DNA from: Triatoma infestans
Lineage: Eukaryota > Arthropoda > Insecta > Hemiptera > Reduviidae
Length of the DNA stretch: 64,000 bases
Assembly: GCA_011037195.1 (NCBI GenBank)
Contig: JAAEAF010002558.1
Location: 1-64,000 of the forward strand
Direction: 5' to 3'
A model generated the notes under the pieces. It saw only the letters and a program-made list of their open reading frames with translations, made no database searches and had not been told where the DNA came from. How positions within the stretch are numbered: position 1 is the first letter of the stretch; each line of letters starts with the position of its first letter. The position numbers were made by a program, and so were the translations under genes. This document shows positions 58,900 to 64,000 of the stretch, piece by piece.

Positions 58900-60468
58900 T
58901 GTGTTGTCACCAGAAGTAAATGTTGAAATCTATAAATCTACGAATGCAGGCTTATTGCGTGTTTAAAATTATTTCGATGCAACATAATTCTAAATGAAAA
59001 ATCGCAGAATATTCCATCACAGAAATATCATTTGGTTATAGTAGGCACTAGATTTATTTTCTGTTTTTCGGATTTGTTCCAAAACGATTGGTGGACACGA
59101 TTTAGTAAAGCCGATTATTCTAATAAAGAAAAATATGTCTTTGACATGAGCAAATGTAGCCCATTTCGTCTCAAGATTTTTTTTAATCGTTTTTCGTTCT
59201 AATCTAGCATTTTGTACCAATTCGGGGAATATATACCAAAAAATCTGAGTCACGTTTGAGTGTCGAACGAGGTAAGCTGAAAAAGACGGACGGATTTCAC
59301 TTCAAAAATCTCAGTAAAGGTTTTCTGAAAAAACATGGAATATTTTTATAAATGTTCTAGTAAAACAGGTCGACGAAAAGTGTTCTGAAACGTAAAGATG
59401 CAAGCCAAACTTAAATTAAGATGAACCATATCACATGATTCAGTGCACATTAGCTTCTGTATTGTACAGTAAAATATATGCTAAAACTGTAGTAAAAAAA
59501 CTAATCAGTGTAAGAACTGTTTGCTTCATTACTTTATCCTTGATGATTCGTTCATCATAAGGATAATAATTTTCCTCCGCCCTGCTGTTCACCACTCATC
59601 CTGATCATTACAAAATGAAAGGAATTTTATATTTTGAAATGTGAAATTAATTGCAAGATGAAATAACAGTTTCAAGAACTTTGAGGAATCATAACGTTTA
59701 TTAATAATTTAAAAATAAGTAACACCTGTTAATAATTACAATCAAAATTTGCTGACTAAAGTAACATTTAAATAAATAGACTCAGCCTCCCGACCACAGC
59801 GTTTGTTCATTTACTTATTGCTGATATCATTTTGTTGGTATTTGTTATTAGTAATTTAACAAGAGCAAACAAATAGGTAACAGTACCCTAACAGTTTGTG
59901 TGCGTTACTAATTTTACTTCAAAAGCAAAAGTTCGTTAATTTGTATTTGATAAGTAACAAATTGAGCTGTGGTTAACAGTATATCATTTCTACGGAATAT
60001 TAGTACTATGTCTGTTTAATTAGCTGTGGTTAGTGTTACTTAACAGGTATATCGCCACACATACCTCAGATTATCTCAATTAAAAAAACCATATGTTCAA
60101 ATCCTTCTCTTATATTTACTAGTTAGTGAATAAATGATTATTACTCGTAGTAACAGAAAGGTGTTGATAAATCTTCAGTATATTATGCTATTGTTATTTG
60201 GTAATTAATACCTGTCACTAATTTTTGAAAGTAAACTTAATGCACCCGGAAATTGGAAAAAATATTATATTTCGTCCAGTAAATAAGTATATTCTGATTT
60301 CTGTACCAGCGAAGAAAGTGACGAATTTTTATTGTCTTTCAGAAAATTGGAGTTTAAACTATATAAAATAATTTTAAAAGTCAAAACTCTATATTTTGGC
60401 ACGGATTAAGATTTTGGATTAAGCGAATCTTGTCAACTACTACAAGAAATGCTATTACTGTTATTATT
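58900..60468. other. Anonymous sequence between two SINEs
   Basis: AT-rich with no gene, element end or conserved protein text that I recognise. A minus-strand open frame at 59017-59253 has no domain. Confidence 0.5.
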
Positions 60469-60698
60469 ATTTTTTTTTAAGGCGCGTCAACATCTATGTC
60501 ATTGGCGCCCGGAGCCTTCTCAGTGCACTGTCGGCCTCCGAACAGTGTTCTCTTGTTACAGACAACACTATCCATCACCGGACAATGAACTGTAGAGGCT
60601 CCTAGGAAGAATAAATTTAAGGGCAGTACAACTGGACTCGAACCCGGTTCTCCGCGTGGGAGTCAAGTACGCTAACCAATTAGCTAATCCCTTCCCTC
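60469..60698 (-). mobile_element. tRNA-derived SINE, family S1, minus strand
   Basis: Read on the minus strand: head ending at 60698, A box TTAGCTAATTGGTTAG, B box GGGTTCGAGTCC, body ggctccgggcgccaatgac, tail gcgccttaaaaaaaa. Full-length by comparison with 58664-58899. Confidence 0.85.
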
Positions 60699-61559
60699 TA
60701 TTTTTTTTTTTTGCGCATCGACAACTTAGGGCATTAGCGCTAAAGTAGTTATTTACTGCCACTCGAGCTGGGATGGCGCTTTCTTTATACCCACGATATC
60801 CATCGCAGCTTTCATTTGAAGTAGAATGGAACAAGGGGATACTGCCATCTCCTCCTCACAAGAAGCATGACTGCCATCTCCTCCCCACTTTAGCCATCGA
60901 AGCCAGTCGCCGGGGGGGAGGAGAGATGACAATTCTCACCTGAAGGGGGATACCAGATTAGTAGGATTATAGCCACCCCCTGCCTCACTTTGTTTTGCCT
61001 CAATTTTACCTATTTCAACTATCGCGTATTAACATGATATGAAATCTATGTACTAGTGTGTTTGCATGCCCTGCAAACGATGTTTTTCTCATTATACCTA
61101 TTAAAAGTTATATTAAAAGGGTTATTTGCTTCTGATGTGGGTGGAGTATTCTTTTAAAGTTCTACCACCCTCTAAAATGAACTAAATAAACTAGTAAGAT
61201 ACAACTAAAGAGACTAGAATTGGGGGTGAAATACTTCTATAAAAAATTCCTTGCACCCCCCCAGATAAAATTCTAACTTAAAAACATTCACCTTAACACC
61301 CAAGCCAATAAGTACTTTCATGCTAATAAATACACTTACGCTAATAAATACACCCACGCTATTAGATACACTCACGCTAATATACATTCACATTAATAAA
61401 TACATTCACCTTATATCAAATCATTCTATGGGGAGGTACTCGATATTCCACTCCCCAAATAAATAAAAACCTAACCTAACCTTACCTAAATCTTATTGAA
61501 TAGATTTATATTCTTAAAAAAGGCAAATAATCCTTTAGTGTATGAAGAACCCTATTTCA
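60699..61559. other. Anonymous sequence left of LINE-C
   Basis: May be the 3' UTR of the minus-strand LINE that ends at 61560. Contains a poly-T run, direct repeats ccatctcctcctcac / ccatctcctccccac (60847, 60875), four copies of a taatacattcac-like unit (61330-61415), and aacctaacctaacc at 61471. Confidence 0.45.
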
Positions 61560-61950
61560 AGATCGCGCTTAAATCATGTGGCAGGCCTGCTCGTTGTCTA
61601 TGTATCCGCAAAGCCTGACACCCTTCCAGTACATATGCCACAGTTAGTCTCTCCCCACAAAGAGGGCATCTAGGTCGCCATTCATCTATCAGAGCAAATG
61701 CCCATTGTTATCCGAGTATGTCCAATCCTGAGCCTCGTAAGTAAAGCAGATTCCCGCCGCGGGAGGTTCTCTACAGAAACAGCTCGTAAGTATGGCTTTA
61801 TTTCTCTTAGTTTTTCATTGCTGATGTTCCAATGTATTTGCTAGTTTCTAATCATAGAGGTTTTCATAAATGTTTTGCATGTCAATAGGGCGCTCGGCGC
61901 AGATTATGTCTACATTATCAGCGGCAGCACTTTTTGCCGCGTCTATTATT
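61560..61950 (-). pseudogene. LINE-C relic: end of RNase H and C-terminal zinc segment
   Basis: Minus strand. 61945-61860: DAAKSAAADNVDIICAERPI, the end of an RNase H domain with its last Asp. 61760-61570: LTRLRIGHTRITMGI, then after one frame break DEWRPRCPLCGERLTVAYVL and C-Q-A-L, the C-terminal CX2C...H/C segment of I/LOA-type LINEs. Short and dead. Confidence 0.7.
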
Positions 61951-63284
61951 ATCATTATTCATTTTCAAATTGTTCAACTGTTGTAGAAAAATAATATTCA
62001 TCCGTCAACTTTATTATTCTCAAAGTTGTTTCCATGTTAATGCATTAATGTAATTATTATAATTATTTTATTAATTATCGTTGTATTTAACCAAATACAC
62101 CATTGAGACTTTCAGTTGTTCTGTCTCAAATCAGTGATTTCTTACAGCTTTTCCCAGCCTTTTCCATGATAATAAAAAAAAGCAATATTATCATATTCAT
62201 TGGATTATATAAGGTATATTTTTCTTTCGAAGATTTGTGGTTCATCATAATGAGTATGCCCTCAGGTGCGTGTTCTCTTCGTTCACCAGTTCCGATATCT
62301 TATGCTGTTTTTATTCATTTTCTCCAAGACTAGATTATTCAAAAAAAAAAAAAAAAATTATTTTCAATGAACAGTTTTCCTTAGGAAATGAATGAACATC
62401 GTTTAGCCAATAATACATAATATTTAAAAAATCAAATATTGAGCCAATAATATTCCACTTAGATTATCTCATAATGATAAAGTACATTAAACAAATCAGT
62501 GTCATGTTAATTCTAGTGGAATACACCTCTTATGAAAGGAAGCGCTTTTTTCTTTTTTTTTTTATTCGTCTCTAATCTTTTTCTTGTAAGCTCAAACAAA
62601 AAGGAAAGAAAAAAAAAAAGAAAAGAAAAAAAGAAAACCATTGGTATGTGAAGCAGGATGAACATTTTTATAAGAACTGAAAAGGCAAGAGAGAGAGAAA
62701 GTGTGAGTGAATATAGAAAGGAGTAGAAGGAAAGCAGGAAAAAAGAGGAAAGTGTCTTATTTGAAGACGGCGTTGAAATAGTGAAGGCAAGCGGTGGAAG
62801 AGTGTGGGAGAGAGAGTCTTGTGCTTGGTAGACATCATTATATAACCGTTGGAATCGGAACTGTAGTATGGGGTATTGGGAACAGGGTGGCAATTTGACA
62901 GTACAGCAGGGCTATATGGACGATGGTAGTGGAAGGGTGGTTGGTTGGTTGGTGGGGACTTCAGTGCCATTAGTCCGTTCTGCCACCGGTGCTCCAATAG
63001 GCTCGTACCCTTCCACCGCCATTCACTATATAGTGACAATAAAATCAATCATTCAACATGGAGAAGAGCGAACGGGCGGGTATACACTGATAGAGGCGAG
63101 TTGACAGCCCACTCTTCCATCCACTACCACTATCAATTCAATTCTTAAACGGTGCACATGTGTGCGCTCCGTTAGTTACACGTAATAGATCGTATGAGTA
63201 TTTTAACAAATATCGCTTCTTCTTTTTTTATAATGATTACTAATTACCCTACGTTTAAACAAACAAACGAAAAATTATATCAGC
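61951..63284. other. Anonymous sequence near the right edge
   Basis: AT-rich left half, purine-rich tract at 62590-62830, then a more GC-rich stretch 62830-63150 with overlapping short frames (62868-63104, 62945-63148). No domain recognised. Confidence 0.45.
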
Positions 63285-63870
63285 AATATGAAACACTCAC
63301 ACGATTTTCTCTTACTGCAGCGATTTACATAGTTATAAGTGACTAATTCTGTTCTAATCTATGTACAATTCTTACTGGAGAATCTATGCTTATAAACCGA
63401 CTTTTTTGAGAGAAAAGCATAACTTTCCCCACCCACGAATTCCACTTTACATGAAATTTCTTGGAAAAAGTTTCAAACAGAAGCGTTAAGTCTCTATTAG
63501 TATCATCAGTATTACAAATTTAATTGGACCGGGGGATCAGTATTTTTATGGAGAAAAACGCTAAAAACTGAAAAAAAAATCTTAATTAATCAAATTTAAT
63601 GAAGAAATATTCTTTAAAATTGCAACGTAACAACTTTCAGTTGGGCTGGGCATAAAAATTGTGGTAGGGATTTTAATTGCATACCAAACCTGCTTTATGT
63701 GGAGCGCTCTATGTCAAAAAAAGATTATGAAAATTTAATTTTAAACTAACTGACTGACTGACTGACTGGCTCCAATACCGGCTCTAAAATCATTTTTTTT
63801 TTTTTTTTCAGAAAAATGTATCAAATAAAAGTGATACGTTTCTATCTATGCAGCAACTATTCTAAGTTGA
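63285..63870. repeat. Dispersed repeat R-B, right edge of window
   Basis: Longest copy: gaaacactcacacgatttt at the left, gggctgggcataaaaattgt in the middle, cagaaaaatgtatcaaataa at the right, with a small (ACTG)n run near 63750. No coding capacity seen. Confidence 0.6.
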
Positions 63871-63878
63871 AACCGTTA

Positions 63879-63920
63879 TTAACCCTTAACTGGTCGCGCG
63901 GGGTCAATATGACCCCAGCA
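63879..63920 (+). mobile_element. Possible left end of a piggyBac-like element
   Basis: TTAA (63879-63882) is followed by CCCTTAACTGG and the palindrome GGGGTCAATATGACCCC (63899-63915). A TTAA target, CCC start and subterminal GGTCA/TGACC hairpin are common in piggyBac-like ends. The other end would be beyond the window. Confidence 0.35.
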
Positions 63921-64000
63921 CTTTTCATTTATCTATTATAGGGAGTAGCGGTTCCGCCACAACCTTCAAACTGTAATGACATAGCAATGTCAAAGCCTTC

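Noticed and set aside
62513..63048. Overlapping 126-codon minus-strand frames near the right edge
   Set aside because: They are low-complexity (Phe/Ser/Leu from a purine-rich tract on the other strand), and two frames overlap the same DNA without any recognisable domain.

Overview
The window looks like insect nuclear DNA: it is AT-rich, its genes are split by GT-AG introns, it carries a cytochrome P450 of the CYP4 clan, and it is crowded with arthropod-type transposable elements (jockey and R1-clade LINEs, BEL/Pao and Gypsy LTR elements, Tc1/mariner relics, tRNA-derived SINEs). The species cannot be named from sequence alone. There are no operons, CRISPR arrays or other prokaryotic features.

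Host genes. The only host genes I can support are two tandem copies of one CYP4-clan P450, both on the + strand. Copy 1 enters from the left with exon 3 (2022) and runs to its stop codon in exon 11 (14852). Copy 2 starts with exon 1 (18119) and runs through exon 9 (44517). Joining exons 1-2 of copy 2 to exons 3-11 of copy 1 gives one frame of 502 codons plus stop. It holds an N-terminal membrane anchor, the I-helix AGFDT, the K-helix ExxR and the heme-cysteine motif. The duplicated unit is about 34 kb: 1-12497 matches 34542-46177. Introns carry shared older insertions (two SINE families, a 921-bp mariner, a LINE 3' end, a foldback element) and copy-specific younger ones (a SINE in copy 1, a solo LTR in copy 2).

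Layout. 1-14852: copy 1. 14853-18118: intergenic, with a BEL/Pao relic and a candidate TATA box. 18119-33531: exon 1 and a 15.2-kb intron 1 that is a nest of elements (SINE, Tc1/mariner with long inverted repeats, two minus-strand LINE relics, a chimeric Gypsy relic, a jockey relic). 33532-44517: exons 2-9 of copy 2. 46173-50807: a full-length jockey-type LINE with both ORFs open, sitting exactly where homology to copy 1 stops. Exons 10-11 of copy 2 are not found to its right. 50808-64000: a 140-155 bp tandem repeat whose AC microsatellite is split by an R1-clade (Mino/Waldo-like) LINE, a jockey relic broken by a foldback element and a solo LTR, two SINEs, a further LINE relic, and a possible piggyBac-like end at the right edge.

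Most unusual signals. (1) Hammerhead-ribozyme-like motifs in a foldback repeat family (12043-12080 and 57405-57442, minus strand). (2) Strongly uneven divergence between the P450 copies, with exons 8-9 almost identical and exons 3-6 diverged. (3) The jockey element located at the end of the duplication without a target-site duplication.
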